Positions 1 to 11,770 of a DNA stretch of 64,000 nucleotides are shown here, piece by piece. The position numbers and the translations under genes were made by a program. The stretch is taken from contig CM068377.1 in NCBI GenBank assembly GCA_034770075.1, positions 72,243,358 to 72,307,357 of the forward strand, given 5' to 3'. Positions within the stretch are counted from its first letter, which is position 1. Every line of letters begins with the position of its first letter. The DNA is from Aralia elata. Taxonomy: Eukaryota > Streptophyta > Magnoliopsida > Apiales > Araliaceae. Below the pieces are notes generated by a model. The model was not told the DNA's origin. It made no database searches and worked only from the letters and a program-made list of their open reading frames with translations.

Positions 1-1732
1 GAAAATTTGGATGCATTATCTGTACGGAGAGAAATGTGAGATATATACAGATCATAAAAGTCTGAAATATATCTTCACACACAAATAATTGAATATGAGA
101 CAAAGAAGATGGTTAGAGTTGATCAAGGAATATGATTGTGAAATCCTTTATCACCTAGGTAAAGCAAATATTATGGTCGATGCCTTCAATAGAAAGGGTC
201 GGGAGAAGTTGATGATGTTGACAGCTCAAGACGAGTTAGTAACAACAATGGAGAGAATGGAATTGGAAGTAAAGTTTTCGTAAGAGTTGGAAGAAACATT
301 ATACGTAATGAATATTTGTCCAACGTTGTTGGATACGGTTAAGGAAGCACAACTCAAAGATGAGGAGTGTGAGAAGCTAAGGGAAAGGATCCCCGAAGCA
401 AAAGTAAGAAAATTTAAACTCAATAATAACGAAGTAATCAGATTTGAAGGAAGAATTTGGGTTCCGTCAATGCCGGAACTGAAAAAGAAAATTTTGCAAG
501 AGGCCCATTCTTCGAGGTACATAGTTCATCCTGGTAGTACTAAGATGTATCAAGACCTCTGACAATATTATTGGTGGCCAAACATGAAAAAAGAAGTCGC
601 AGAATACGTCAGTAGATGTTTGACCTACAAGAGAGTTAAGGCTGAACATCAGAAACCAAGTGGGTTACTCCAACCATTAGAAATTCCTGAATGGAAATGG
701 GAGCATATCACAATGGACTTTGTGGTAGGACTTCCAAGTACACAGAAAGGATTCGATGCTATCTGGGTTATAGTTGATCGATTAACGAATTCGGTACACT
801 TTTTACCAATCAAGATTAGGTATAACCTAGATCAGTTAGCTAAACTCTATATCAAGGAAATTATTTCCCGACATGGAGTGCCAATTTCAATTGTGTCAGA
901 CAGAGATCCGAGATTTACGTCGAATTTTTAGAAACGTTTGCAAAAACATATGGGAACGCAGTTGAGGTTGAGTGCGGCTTACCATCCTCAAACAGACGGG
1001 CAAAGTGAAAGAACAATCCAGACTCTAGAGGATATGTTACGAGACTGTGTTATGGACTTCAAGGGAAATTGGGACGATCACTTCCCTCTGGTAGAATTTT
1101 CCTATAACAACAGTTACCACACTAGTATAGGTATGCCACCTTATGAAGCGTTGTATGGAAGAAAGTGCAAAATACCACTGTGTTGAGATGAGGTAGGAGA
1201 GCATCGTTTATTAGGACCAAAGTTAGTACAACAGACTGCAGAAGTCATCCAGTTAATACGTACGCGGCTCATAACAGCTCAAGATCGTCAGAAAAAGTAT
1301 GCGGATCAACATCAACAAAATAGAGATTTTGAAGTCGGGTCGCACGTATTTTTGAAGTATCTCCGTGGAAAGGGAAGATACGATTTGGAAAGAAGAGAAA
1401 GTTAAGTCCATTTAAAGTTTTAAGAAGGATCGGAGAAGTATCCTATGAAGTAGCGTTACCTCCAGAATTAGTACACGTTCATAATGTGTTTGACATGTCG
1501 GTCTTACAATTATATAAGCTAGATTATAAGCATATGATAGAGTATGAGCCTATTCAGTTTGAGAAGAACGTACAAAGAAATTCCTATTCAGATAATCGAT
1601 AGGAAATAACAAGTCATAAAAAATAAGATAATACCTTCAGTAAAGGTACTATGGAAAAACCACAATATTGAAGATGCAACGTAGGAGTTAGAAGAAAAGA
1701 TGAGGAAGAACTATCCTCATTTGTTTAAGTAG
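1..1732 (+). pseudogene. Broken gypsy pol: RNase H end, integrase, chromodomain
   Basis: Reading in segments, the RNase H end shows YTDHKSLKYIFT and LNMRQRRWLELIKEYD. The integrase zinc region follows (HPGSTKMYQDL, then CLTYKRVKAEHQ), where one of the zinc cysteines is replaced by tyrosine. The core has MDFVVGLP, VSDRDPRFTS and HPQTDGQSERTIQTLEDM, so the three acidic catalytic positions are still recognisable. The C-terminal part (about 1300-1732) resembles the chromodomain tail of Tekay elements and ends with NYPHLFK before TAG at 1730-1732. In-frame stops at about 86-88, 281-283, 560-562, 929-931 and 1184-1186, plus frame changes after 1370, show it is a pseudogene. The gag, protease and reverse transcriptase would lie left of the window. 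Confidence 0.85.
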
Positions 1733-1762
1733 TTTTGTTTTGCGATTCCGGGGATAAAATCT

Positions 1763-1778
1763 TTATAAGGGGGAATAG
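1763..1778 (+). other. Polypurine tract of element A
   Basis: The purine-rich run TATAAGGGGGAATAG lies directly before the TG that opens the 3' LTR. This is where plus-strand primer is expected in LTR retrotransposons. Confidence 0.75.
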
Positions 1779-4700
1779 TGTAATAATTTGAATTTCCAGT
1801 TAATTATTAAAAATGAGAATTTAATAAAATAAATTTTTATTTTTAATAAGCTATTGTATTATAATGCATATGTGAATACGTGCGGTATAACATTTGTATA
1901 CCTGTGAAGTAAAAATATAATTATATATTTACCGTATATAAATAAACTGTTAGAAACAATTTATACATGAAAAATGAATGATTAAATATGTGTATACCAA
2001 ATTAGTGTATACATTAAATAAGGAGAATTAAAAAAAATTATGATATTGAATTATTTTAATATGGTGAAATTATTGCATTAAATAAATTATTTTTATTTAA
2101 TGTATGGCTTTCATTTTATGAAAAATATTATGGGATATAATACATTAATTCCATTTTTATTGAGAAGATTAAATAATTATAATACACTAAGTGATTTATG
2201 AATTAATAATATATATATGTATCTAATATATATGTTATATATGTGTAAATGTATTATGTAACTTATGTATTGTATGTTAATGTATGTAATATATGTATCT
2301 ATGTAATAAGAGTAACTTGCAAGCTAAATTAAATGATTCAGTTAATTGAATAGTAGGAGCTGACAGCTTGGAACATCAGTAGATTTATACACTCAGCCAG
2401 CCTAAACCGTAGAAATCAAGAAATTTAAGTAAGGACCAAGTATAGAATTCCTATAAAACCCAAGCCAAGCTTCAATATTTCATTCTTTTGCTGAGTAACT
2501 AAGTTCTCAACTCTTTCACTTTATCCTCCATCTATCTCTGGCTTCTATGTTACATGTTGTTCAAACAAAGAGAATCCTAATTGGAGTATAGTCTAGCTGA
2601 AGAAGGATCTCAGAAACCGTAATCAAACAATCAAGAGGCATTGTTAAACTCTTGCTCTATAAAAATGGTATGATTGAGGATGCAGTTTTTTGTTAATTGC
2701 TTAATTGTGTAATTGTTGTAATGAAATTCAATTTGCTAAGTGGTAAGCTAAGAAAGGATTTCTATGAAATCTGGGCTAGAATATATTCAAATATCTATGA
2801 AACTTGAATTGCTAAATAATGCTCTTAAGCTATTTGCTTAAATGCCCAAATGAGAAGTTATTTCTAAAAACTTGGAAATTAAAGAAATTTAATTGAGGTA
2901 TGTGGAAATTTAAAATGTGAAGGTTAGTCTAGAGTTTTGGAATGATGATATAGCATCTATGAAGCCTGAAAGGAAGTTTGTGTTTTGATATTCAAATTGC
3001 AGAAAAACAAAGTATGATGGCTGCCGAAGTGGCGTAGCCGCGCCACTTCCTAAGCCAAAACCAGCGCGGCCGCGCTAGTCACCAGAAATGAAAAACTAAT
3101 TTCTTTGTTATGTAAGCTTCTGGACATGTTTATTAGACTTAGTTAAGCTTAAGAAAGTACCCAAAATGATGTCCCACTTGGCTAGGCATGAAATGAACTG
3201 TTAAAGCATGAATTCAAGAAGTTTTAAATGAAAAATTGGAGTATTTTGAAAAGTAACCTAAGTTTGGTTTAAAATTCCCAAAACTCTTGTATTTGCATGT
3301 TGAATTAGATGTTGTAAGACCCCAACACGCTAAGAAGTAAGCTATATATTAAACAATTAGTACTGGGCTGAAAAGAGAGTAACGCGGTCGCGCCACTCTT
3401 AAGCTTAAATGCAGCGCGACCACACCACACTACAGACTTAGAGCATGCTTATATGAGTCTCTTAAGCTATAATACAAAGTTCATATGATGTTTAGTTGGG
3501 ACAAACATGTTTTGAATATGACAACCAAGGATTTCTAAATGAAAACGATTGATTTTCAAAAGAAAACGAATATATATGAAAGGCATGATAAGTTTGATGA
3601 TTGTTTACACTTTGGAACATGTTTATACGATTCTCGTTAAGAATAATGCAGGGAAAATATGCTGCTGTGATAGTCCAGTCATGAAATGGTTATGTCCAGT
3701 AAAGATTGCTAAGAGATTTGTAAAAACAAATAAAACAAACAATAATAGAAACAAGATATAGTTAATATGAAACTAACTTTACATTGAGTGTATGACTGAA
3801 TATTTGCATTGAATGTATGACTGATATGTGCGTATATGTGCACTTAAATTGTGTAGGATACGCAAAGCACAGTTAGCAATAATTTTAGACTACGAAAGAG
3901 GCAAGTATCCTAACCTTGAGCTACATTCGAAATAAGCAAATATCTTTAACTCTGTTTGAATTGTACATTGAAGAAAAGTTTATATGTTGTGTAAAGTTAT
4001 CAAAATCTTTGATATAGCTTGTTATGGTGCGTATTTATTGAAGTTCAGTATGCATAAACTGTTGAAAAGTAGTCTAAGCCATTTGACTCAGCTAGACACA
4101 TATTAAATTATTTCATTTCTTTTACATTAAATCTTGAACTATTATTGCTGAATAAATAGAGTTGTCCAACTAAATTGCTTTGGTTTGGACTCCAGACTGA
4201 GAATGAATATTCCTAAATTGGGAAATTTTATATTGCACAAAAAGGCGATGACGATGAATGCGAATGTCGTTCTTATAAGATAGTATTGATCAATATAGGG
4301 CATAATGGGCTTATCACCCACCGTAGCCATAAGCTAGACGATTTACAGATGAATTTTTGTTAAAACCTTTTCAGAAAAATGAAAAAGAAAAGTTCATAGT
4401 CTTGTGATCACTCAGTATTTAAAAGTCAGTATGTTGTTTCGAAAATACAAACAAGACATGTTTCAATTGCTTTACAATCTTGTTCTATTGTCAAAGCATA
4501 TTTCAAATAAAACATTTATTTCTTGCATATATTATTAACTGTTGTTACTTGTTGAGCAATTGAATGTTCATTCTTGCTTTAAATATAAATGTTTTCAGCT
4601 AAGCAAGATCAAATAGAAGGGTCTGGAAAGGACAAAAGCAAAGACAAGCTTAATGAGTAGACGGAGATGGATAATTATAATAAATAGGCTTTGTGATGTA

Positions 4701-4863
4701 AATACAGTATCTATCATGTACTAAATTAGCTAAAGGTCTTCGTACCTGGGATAGAGAGCTTTGTTTAATAATTACAGTTATTTTATAAATTAATATATTG
4801 AATGGGTTGTATCGTGTTGCAATGAATACGGGTTTAAAGGTACCCGGATTTAGGGACATCACA
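1779..4863 (+). repeat. 3' LTR of element A (about 3.1 kb)
   Basis: Starts TGTAATAATTTG after the polypurine tract and ends GGACATCACA. The last 25 bases (GTACCCGGATTTAGG then GACATCACA) parallel the LTR end of element B (GTACCCGGATTTGGGGGTGTTACA in the same sense), which supports the boundary. It is AT-rich and has no convincing coding region. Two GC-rich palindrome clusters interrupt it (3026-3076 and about 3371-3430). Only one LTR is visible, so no age can be read. Confidence 0.7.
3026..3076. repeat. GC-rich palindrome cluster in LTR A
   Basis: 3026-3049 is a hairpin with 9-bp arms (GAAGTGGCG and CGCCACTTC, six bases between). 3063-3076 is a perfect 14-bp palindrome, AGCGCGGCCGCGCT. A related pair lies at about 3371-3430, with CGCGGTCGCG inside AGAGT/ACTCT arms and then GCAGCGCGACCAC. 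The surrounding LTR is AT-rich. Confidence 0.75.
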
Positions 4864-5840
4864 TGTTCCAATTCTAGAGGTAGGGCTACTTCGTAAGCCA
4901 CCACTCCTACCCTTCTCAATACTTCGAATGGTCCTATAAATCTTGAACTTAGCTTCCCTTCAAAAATACATACAACCCGACTTCAAAATCTCTTTTCTGG
5001 CGATGCTGATCCACATACTTCCTCTTTTCTGGCAATGCTGATCCGCATACTTCTTTTGTCGATCTTGAGACGTTATTAGTCATGGGCGTATTAATTTAAC
5101 AATTTTCGCAGTTTGCTGCACCAATTCTGGTCCTAGAAGTCGACATTCCCCTACCTCATCCCAGTAGAGTGGTGTTCTGCACTTTCTCCCGTATAACGCT
5201 TCGTAAGGCAGCATGCCTATACTTGCGTGATAGCTATTATTGTAAGTAAATTCTACTAAAGGTAGGTGGTCATCCCAACTCCCCTTAAAATCCATTACAC
5301 AAGCCCGTATCATATCTTCCATGGTATGAATAATCCGCTCGCTCTGCCCGTCTGTTTGAGGATGATACGTCGTACTCAACCTCAGCTACATTCCCATTTG
5401 CTCTTGCAAACTCTTCCAAAAGTTTAACGTGAACCGCGGATCCTGGTCCGACACTATCGAAACTGGTACTCCATATCTTGAAACGATTTCCTTAACATAG
5501 AGTTTAGCTAATTGATCTAGATTGAATATAATCTTAATTGGCAGAAAATGTGCCGACTTCGTCAAACAATCCACTATAACCCATATAACGCCGTACCCCT
5601 TCTGCGTTGTTAGAAGTCCTACCATGAAATCCATCATGATATGCTCCCACTTCCACTCCGAAAATTATAATGATTGTAATAATCAATTTAGTTTCTGATA
5701 TTCGGCCTTGACTTTCTGACAAGTCAGTCACCTGCTGACGCATTCTGCGACTTCCCTCTTCATGTTCGGCCACTAAAAATGTTGTCAGAGGTCTTGATAC
5801 ATCTTGGTACAACCAAGATGACTCGAGTACCTCGAACAAT
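4864..5840 (-). pseudogene. Broken chromovirus integrase
   Basis: Read on the minus strand from 5840 down. A damaged zinc region comes first, then the core at 5637-5386 (MDFMVGLL, VSDQDPRFTLNF) and 5379-5080 (HPQTDGQSERIIHTMEDMI, YNNSYHASIGMLPYEALYGRKC). The beginning of the C-terminal domain is at 4919-4864 (VGVVAYEVALPLELEH). The two core parts are separated by a stop codon (about 5386-5388). The last codons end exactly at the LTR of element A, as expected if A inserted here. Confidence 0.8.
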
Positions 5841-5850
5841 GGGCCTCTTA
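4864..5850 (-). mobile_element. Ty3/gypsy Tekay-type remnant, minus strand
   Basis: About 1 kb of chromovirus pol in reverse orientation, cut on the left by the LTR end of element A and on the right by a Tat LTR fragment. It carries only integrase sequence. No LTR, primer site or polypurine tract of its own can be seen, so it is an internal fragment of a disrupted element. Confidence 0.75.
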
Positions 5851-6599
5851 TAAAATTTCTTCATTTAGCTACGGTACTGGTGACGTTTCTGAAAATATGA
5901 TTTTCAAACCCTTTCTCCAAATAGGAATCGAGATTTTTTCGGTACTTTTAATTTTAATCTAAAGTTGTCTTACTAACCCAATGCGATTTGATTTTAATTT
6001 TAGAATATCTTTGTCGTTTTGTTTAGAAATCATTTTTTGTGATAAACGGGAAATCAAGCATCAAAATAGGGTCGGGGCGATCCGTGGGCATGAAAGCCAT
6101 CTCAATAGCCCCGAACACCTGCAATCATAATTTTCACTATTACGAAACTTTAAATCCGGTTTTAGCGGGATGGAACCCTTGATATCGTTTTAGGCCCAAA
6201 TTTACGTGTAGAATGATCGATCATCTCTTATTACAATCGAAACCATGTCCATTATGGGAATCTAGTCAAGATCCGATTCATGGATCTCGACTCCAATATT
6301 CCTAGGCTCACATCATAATATATTAAAACATAAGCAAAAAGAGATCTAAAAGCGGGTTCCTGTAACCCTATCTTTTAGATTGCAATATCGAAGGCAACAT
6401 TTCGAGGGACTATGTGTATTAACGAGATCTATGGAAAGAGGCTTAGAATCTAGGATATAAATCCGTAATTCTAAGATGCCTCAGATCCGTACAACGCCAC
6501 AATCGGGATTAAAATGAAAGCATATAAAAAATGTATCCTAAAACTGCTATCAGGTAATTTAATTGTTAGAATCCCTAGCGTGATTAGTTAGGACCTCCT

Positions 6600-7200
6600 C
6601 CCCACTAGATACAGATCTAGGGTTTTGCGGCGTATTCAAAATCGATTGAAAACATTGGAAGTGACTAGATCTAACCTAGATCTGAGCCAATCTAGCATAA
6701 AGGTTGAAGCTTTAAAGCTTTAGAACCTGTTAAAGGCTAGATCTGACTAAATCTAGGGTAAATCTAGTGAAAAGATTTGATCTTTAACTATATAAGCAAA
6801 ATAATTGGTAAAATGGATAGATCTACAGATAAACAACCAATATATGTATAAATATTGAAACTTTAAATAGATCTAAACACAATAATATATATAATAGGCA
6901 AAATCTATACTAGATCTAATAAATCTATATCCAAACTATATAAAAATTGAATCTTTCGCCAAAATAAACGATATATATTATATCTACATTGGGTCTATAT
7001 TGAATCAATACAAAGATCGAATATTTTACTACAAAAACACGAATCTAAGCTAGATTTATGCTAGATCTAGTAGATCTACATTAAATATACATAAAGATTG
7101 AGTCTTTCACCTTGGGAATGGTGAAATCCTCATCTTTGAGCTTGGATCAGATGGCTTGTATCTAATTTGGTGGGATTTGATGAGAATAGCTAGGTCTAGA
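6600..7200. repeat. AGATCT-rich tract in old Tat LTR
   Basis: About ten copies of AGATCT, mostly within TAGATCTA-like words, and many half-copies (AATCTA, TAGATTT) occur in roughly 600 bp. Chance would give far fewer than one. Confidence 0.6.
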
Positions 7201-7319
7201 TGGGTATTAGAGAGGTTTTTGGGTGTTTCTCTCACTAAGCTACGCACTTTCTCTCTCTAACAATGTTATCCTCTTCTAAAACTGGGTTGATTTCAGCCAT
7301 TTATAGGCTTCTTGGCTTG

Positions 7320-7408
7320 GTCGCAGGTACTCCTGCGGCTGATCACAAGAATACATGCGGCTGATCGCAGGTATACCTGCGGCTGATCACAGGTATACCC
7401 ACGGCTGC
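7320..7408. repeat. CCGCAGGTATACCTGCGG palindrome cluster
   Basis: Three to four arms of the motif CGCAGGTA/TACCTGCG are strung together with GGCTGATC linkers. One complete palindrome (CGCAGGTATACCTGCG) lies at about 7366-7381. The design matches the CCGCAGAT/ATCTGCGG cluster in the young Tat LTR (45587-45640), although the central bases differ. Confidence 0.7.
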
Positions 7409-7928
7409 ACTAAACTATCTGTGACTTTCAATTCAAGAAAAGTTAGAAAATGTCTCATACCAATCTGGAAAGCTTTGTTCGATGCCTTCAAAATGATATA
7501 TTATTCGTCCGATTTCGAGTTCGGGAAGGCAGAGAAAAAGGGGAAAAACCATCCCTGGGTAGATGCCATCAAATCATTCGCTTTGCTCTTCACTGAAACG
7601 ATCATAACTTTCAATCCAAGGATAGTTAGGAGACGTGTCATACAATTCTGGAAAGCTCTTTCCTAGAGCTACGCAATGACATAAGGTTTGGCTAATTCTG
7701 AATTCGAAAAGATAGAGAAAAATGCAGAAATAGATCTTTCTGTCGATCCCAGTTAGTCGACCGTCATGCCCTAAATAACTTGTTACTTCGCAGTCGTTAT
7801 GATGACTTCTCGTACTTTGGTCTGAGTCCCAAAATCCTCTGTTCGGACATCTCATCCTCTGACTGAAATGACTATTTTTCCCTCCTGCCAGGGTTAGAAG
7901 ATATTTACAAAAATTCCGGGTGTCTACA

Positions 7929-8622
7929 TTTATTCTACAATAAGGGTAAGCCCCTTTAGCGATCAACGACTTTCTAGATAATATAGATTTTAACATTAAT
8001 CACAAAAGAACCTTTCAGTGATTACCGTACAATTCAATCATTTTACTAAATAATGTCTCAATCAAATATAAGACATGGAATTACTGTCAAGTCTTATTTT
8101 ATTTGATTATATGTATTTCGATACTCAAATGCACAACTCTAAATAATGCAAATTAGAAGCTACTTTCTAATTTCACTCTGCTTTGGCCAAGGACTACTGA
8201 GTTATCATTTATCGAATCACATAGGACATTCTCTCCTTTTACTAGAAGCAGTAGATTCTTTATTGACCAATCATTATCTCCATGTACAACTTATTATACC
8301 CCAAGCATACCTTTTGATATACCCTAAGGGTCTTAAGGAACATGTCAAAGTATAACTCATCATACACAAGATACTATGATGATCTCAAGTCCTAGGATCA
8401 CTTATACTACTATCACTAGAGGAATTCCTATTGACAAACAAGTAAAACTCTATTAGGTATTCCTTTAGCGAGTCACGTTCAGTGAACTTATTCTCTAATA
8501 AGCACCTATATGCTTACTTTAGTGTCTCCACACACATAATTATGAGATCAATTATCCTCTTTTTAAGAGCAAGAAAACTATGTACCAATCTATCTAGATT
8601 CACTAATCCCCTTTTTAATAAT
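7929..8622 (-). repeat. C1 3' LTR, left piece
   Basis: Matches 27163-27846 of the 5' LTR, sharing TTTATTCTACAATAAGGG at its start and CACTAATCCCCTTTTTA just before the Athila insertion. It continues at 19192. Confidence 0.8.
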
Positions 8623-10511
8623 TGGTGTGTTGCCGCAAGCAACCAAAAATAAAACCTTACTGCGAAAGATAATAATGCAGTAGTGCAAGTAAGAGTCGAT
8701 TCCACAGAGAATGATTAGTCTAAGTTTATGCTTTGTTTACCAAAAGGGGGAAAAGTTTATAATTTGATTTCACTAAGTAATAAGAACAGAATTTAAAGTG
8801 ATAAGAATAACCAATGAAGTAAAGATTTCAGTTCTTCCGATTCAGTATCACCTTTTTACAACAATAGAATAATTAAGTAAGGCAATATTTATCCTTCAAT
8901 GAAATTAATAGCCCTAGATAGCAACAAGCTCTATTACCCAAAATTCCCCTTAGATTATCACTTAATGAAACAAGCTCTTCACAAGATTCTAACTATTACA
9001 TAACCTAGAACAAGCTCTCTAGATTTAATATAATAACAGCATTAAGAACTAGGGAATTAAACTAATCCAAGCAACAATCACATAAACTCAGATTATTTAA
9101 CTTGTCTTCCGATAATCATAGCAATACTCAAAAGCTTGACCACAATCATGAATCACTAATTGCTACTTATGATTAAGAACAATATCAATTACACGTAATA
9201 TTGTCCCTTAATCTAGCAGATGAGATTAATCAAATTGACTTAACCGATCACATTAAACCAATCGGAATAAATATCATTCAATAGTTAAAATAGATTATCA
9301 AGAATGAACTTCATGTAAGAAAGAATAAATATTTTATACTTAATCAAACCATTACCGGTAAACAAGGTTCAACATCCCCTTCGAAATGAATAAAGGAACT
9401 AGCCTAACATAATAAGTCCAATGAATACTTTCTTGAATTATAAAAGGGGTGAGGACAACAACCCCACTATGAAGGTGATCCTCTTTCCCTACTAAATTAT
9501 AAAAAGGGTGAGGACAACAACCTCACTATGGAGATGATCCTCTTTCCCTACTACCTACACTAGAATTTGGAGAATATGGAGAATGGTGGGTGAATTAATG
9601 TGTGAATTAGCAAAAATACAAGTCACGCTTCACTTGGTATTTATAAGAACTCATAGTGTGCTAACCTATCATCATAAGTCAAGATCAAATACCCAATCTA
9701 CTCATGTGCATCAGCCAACCAAGGAAGAAGCCACCCCAAAACGTGTCCATGTGATGCACAAATAGTCCAAATCTTACAACTAAACTGATCAACACCTTGT
9801 AAGCTAATTTTGAATCTAGAAACCACCGATTGTGGACTTGGGAAAAGAATAAAATTTGTAGCCCTGGATTTTTTAATAAATTTGGGTTTTTGAATCACCT
9901 CATTTGGAGTTGGGAAGCTCAAGTTATGGCCCAAATACTCCAACTGGTCCGAACAGGAATCCAGCCCAGGCGGGATTCGGATCAGTTCACTTTGTCACAC
10001 TGTTTAGAGGCCCAAATGAACTCGGAATTTTGCCCACCATACCATTCCAAAAAGCTTGAGAACTCCACTAAAAACTTTAAGAAGACCACATTCTCATTTG
10101 GAAACTCTAACACCATTTAAATTGTAAACGAAGCTCTAGAGGTCAATTTGTCCAACCGAGAAATTTTCTGGAATTTACAACTTCCACGTCTGTTGGAAAA
10201 TCAGCCATACCTCTCTCATCCGAGCTTCGATTTAGGCATTTCAAGATGATCCGGAAAGCTAAGAAATAGATCTACAACTTTCCTTCTTTGAGCTTTGAGA
10301 GATTAAGGCCTAAACAAGGATACAATTAGGCCTCAAGCGGACGGACTGATTTCAAAATATTCCAAAAGTGCGAAAATAACTCATTTTTCATTTAATGGCT
10401 CTATTTGCAACCTAAATCAAAATATAAGAATAGTGAGTATATTTAGGTTCCAAATAAGTATAAAAGACTAGACATTAAGAGATAAAAACATAACATATTT
10501 TATACTTATCA
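8623..10511 (-). repeat. Athila 3' LTR
   Basis: In plus sense runs from TGGTGTGTTGCCGC to ATACTTATCA. It aligns along its length with 17316-19191 with scattered substitutions and small indels. Within it lies a local duplication at about 9434-9550, where AAAAGGGTGAGGACAACAACC..CACTATG recurs; the same duplication is in the other LTR. Confidence 0.9.
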
Positions 10512-10530
10512 AATTCCCCTACACTTATCT
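10512..10530 (-). other. Athila polypurine tract
   Basis: On the minus strand AAGTGTAGGGGAATT directly precedes the LTR start TGATAAG. Confidence 0.75.
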
Positions 10531-11770
10531 TTTGCACGTCCCCGGACAAAACAAAAATAAACTATAACAAAAATTTAACTAATCAAACTAACAAACTTGA
10601 CTACCTTGAGCCACAAATTAAAATGAACTTCAACATTGACCTCAAAAATTCACAACAGTAACTCTTGAAAAACTTTAAAACACTGTTTCATCTAAAATTC
10701 AAAGCTTACTTATCAATCTTACTCTACTCTTAACCCTTCGTGTGTATGTGAATCCACATGTACCAATCAGAACTTAGAAAAATTTGTGAAATCAAAGCTT
10801 TTAAGGAGAAAGAAAAACTCTAAACACCTATTTTCACACTACTCTCAGTTAACATAAGCAAATAACACTAGAGGATCAAGAGGCTTTTTCTTCCTTCGGT
10901 AAGTGTATTTTATGTTCCGTCTTACCAGCGAGTGCGTTTTACGCTCCATCTCGCATGTTACGTGTTTATGAATGAGTACGTTTTACGCTCCATCTCAACT
11001 CACCACATGAATCATTATTTTTTATTTCCTTTTTTTAAAATCAAACATCTAACCTTTGCCTAATTCATTTCCCCTTTCTTAAATAAAACCTCATGTTTAT
11101 TTTAAGTTATGATCAAACAAATGAAAGAGTTCAAGAATTTCTCCCCTCGACATTTAATCAAAAAATAAAAACAAATCCTTTCCAAGTTAAAACTAGGTTG
11201 ACCAAATGGACAAGTGCTCAAAATATAAGGGTTTCAAATAAAATAAAAATCAACAAAGAAAACCAAATTCAAACTACACAACGTTTATCAATTTTCCAAA
11301 ATGTTATCAACGAGAATCAAGATTTTATCATTGGTCAAAAATCAAAATCCAAATTAACTAATTGCTCAAGTGACTTATTTTAAAAACTACCCCATTTTCG
11401 TAGGAAACACGATTGCACTTAGCATGTACAACAAGCCTTTAAACCCCAAGGTTATCCCAAGTGGACGAGTTTTGTCTCGTGAGGGTTTGCAGAGAATATA
11501 CCCACAAAATTAAAAATTCAAACTAACAAAAACAAACTTAAATTTTTTTATTTTATTATATATATTTTTAAAGCACCCTAAATTTTAAAACACCCTAAAT
11601 CCTTCCCCCACACTTAAAACTTACTTTGTCCCCAATGTAAAGTAAAATGCAAAGAAAAGAAAATTAACATAATCGAAATATAAATGCGAAAATAAAAAGA
11701 AATGAACTCCCCTTGGGTTGCCTCCCAAGCAGTGCCTTTGTGTATTGTCATTGGCTTGACATTAAACCTC
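10531..11770 (-). other. Athila 3' untranslated region
   Basis: About 1.2 kb between the integrase stop and the polypurine tract. It is AT-rich, with no env-like ORF on the minus strand. It contains three copies of a short motif (10900-10996) and low-complexity A-rich stretches. A 96-codon plus-strand frame at 11093-11383 has the composition of translated A-rich DNA and I do not regard it as a gene. Confidence 0.6.
10900..10996. repeat. Threefold GAGTGCGTTTTACGCTCC motif
   Basis: Copies at about 10900-10924 (diverged), 10930-10952 and 10974-10996. The last two are identical except for one base (GAGTGCG versus GAGTACG) over 23 bp. Confidence 0.7.

Larger units (their letters stand above)
1..4863 (+). 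mobile_element. Ty3/gypsy element A (Tekay/Del-type chromovirus), 3' part
   Basis: Plus-strand LTR retrotransposon entering from the left edge. Visible in order are RNase H, integrase, a chromodomain-like tail, a polypurine tract and one complete 3' LTR. The pol translation resembles that of element B at 39260-41808, so both belong to the same broad chromovirus lineage. It ends exactly where a minus-strand integrase gene starts mid-codon (4864), so it probably inserted into that older element; the other half and the matching target duplication would lie left of the window. Pol has many stops, so the copy is dead. Confidence 0.8.
5865..7928 (-). repeat. Truncated old Tat-type LTR
   Basis: The right end, GGGTGTCTACA at 7918-7928, is the same as the LTR end of the Tat element at 62041. 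Blocks also match: AAATAGGAATCGAGATT near 5918, GGGTCGGGGCGATCCGTGGG near 6068, followed by GCCATC and CCCCGAACACC, correspond to the Tat LTR around 44515 and 44815. Divergence is high, so it is a different or much older subfamily. The left part, including the TGTCGAC start, is missing. It contains a dense AGATCT cluster and a GC palindrome cluster, described separately. No internal Tat sequence adjoins it. Confidence 0.65.

Noticed and set aside
7355..7996. ORFs of 103 and 140 codons across the old Tat LTR end
   Set aside because: They cross the LTR/LTR junction at 7928 and read palindromic LTR sequence. No homology.
11093..11383. 96-codon plus-strand ORF near the Athila polypurine tract, considered as an env-like gene
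   Set aside because: On the wrong strand for the element and of A-rich composition (Asn, Lys, Gln, Ile). No signal or membrane segment.
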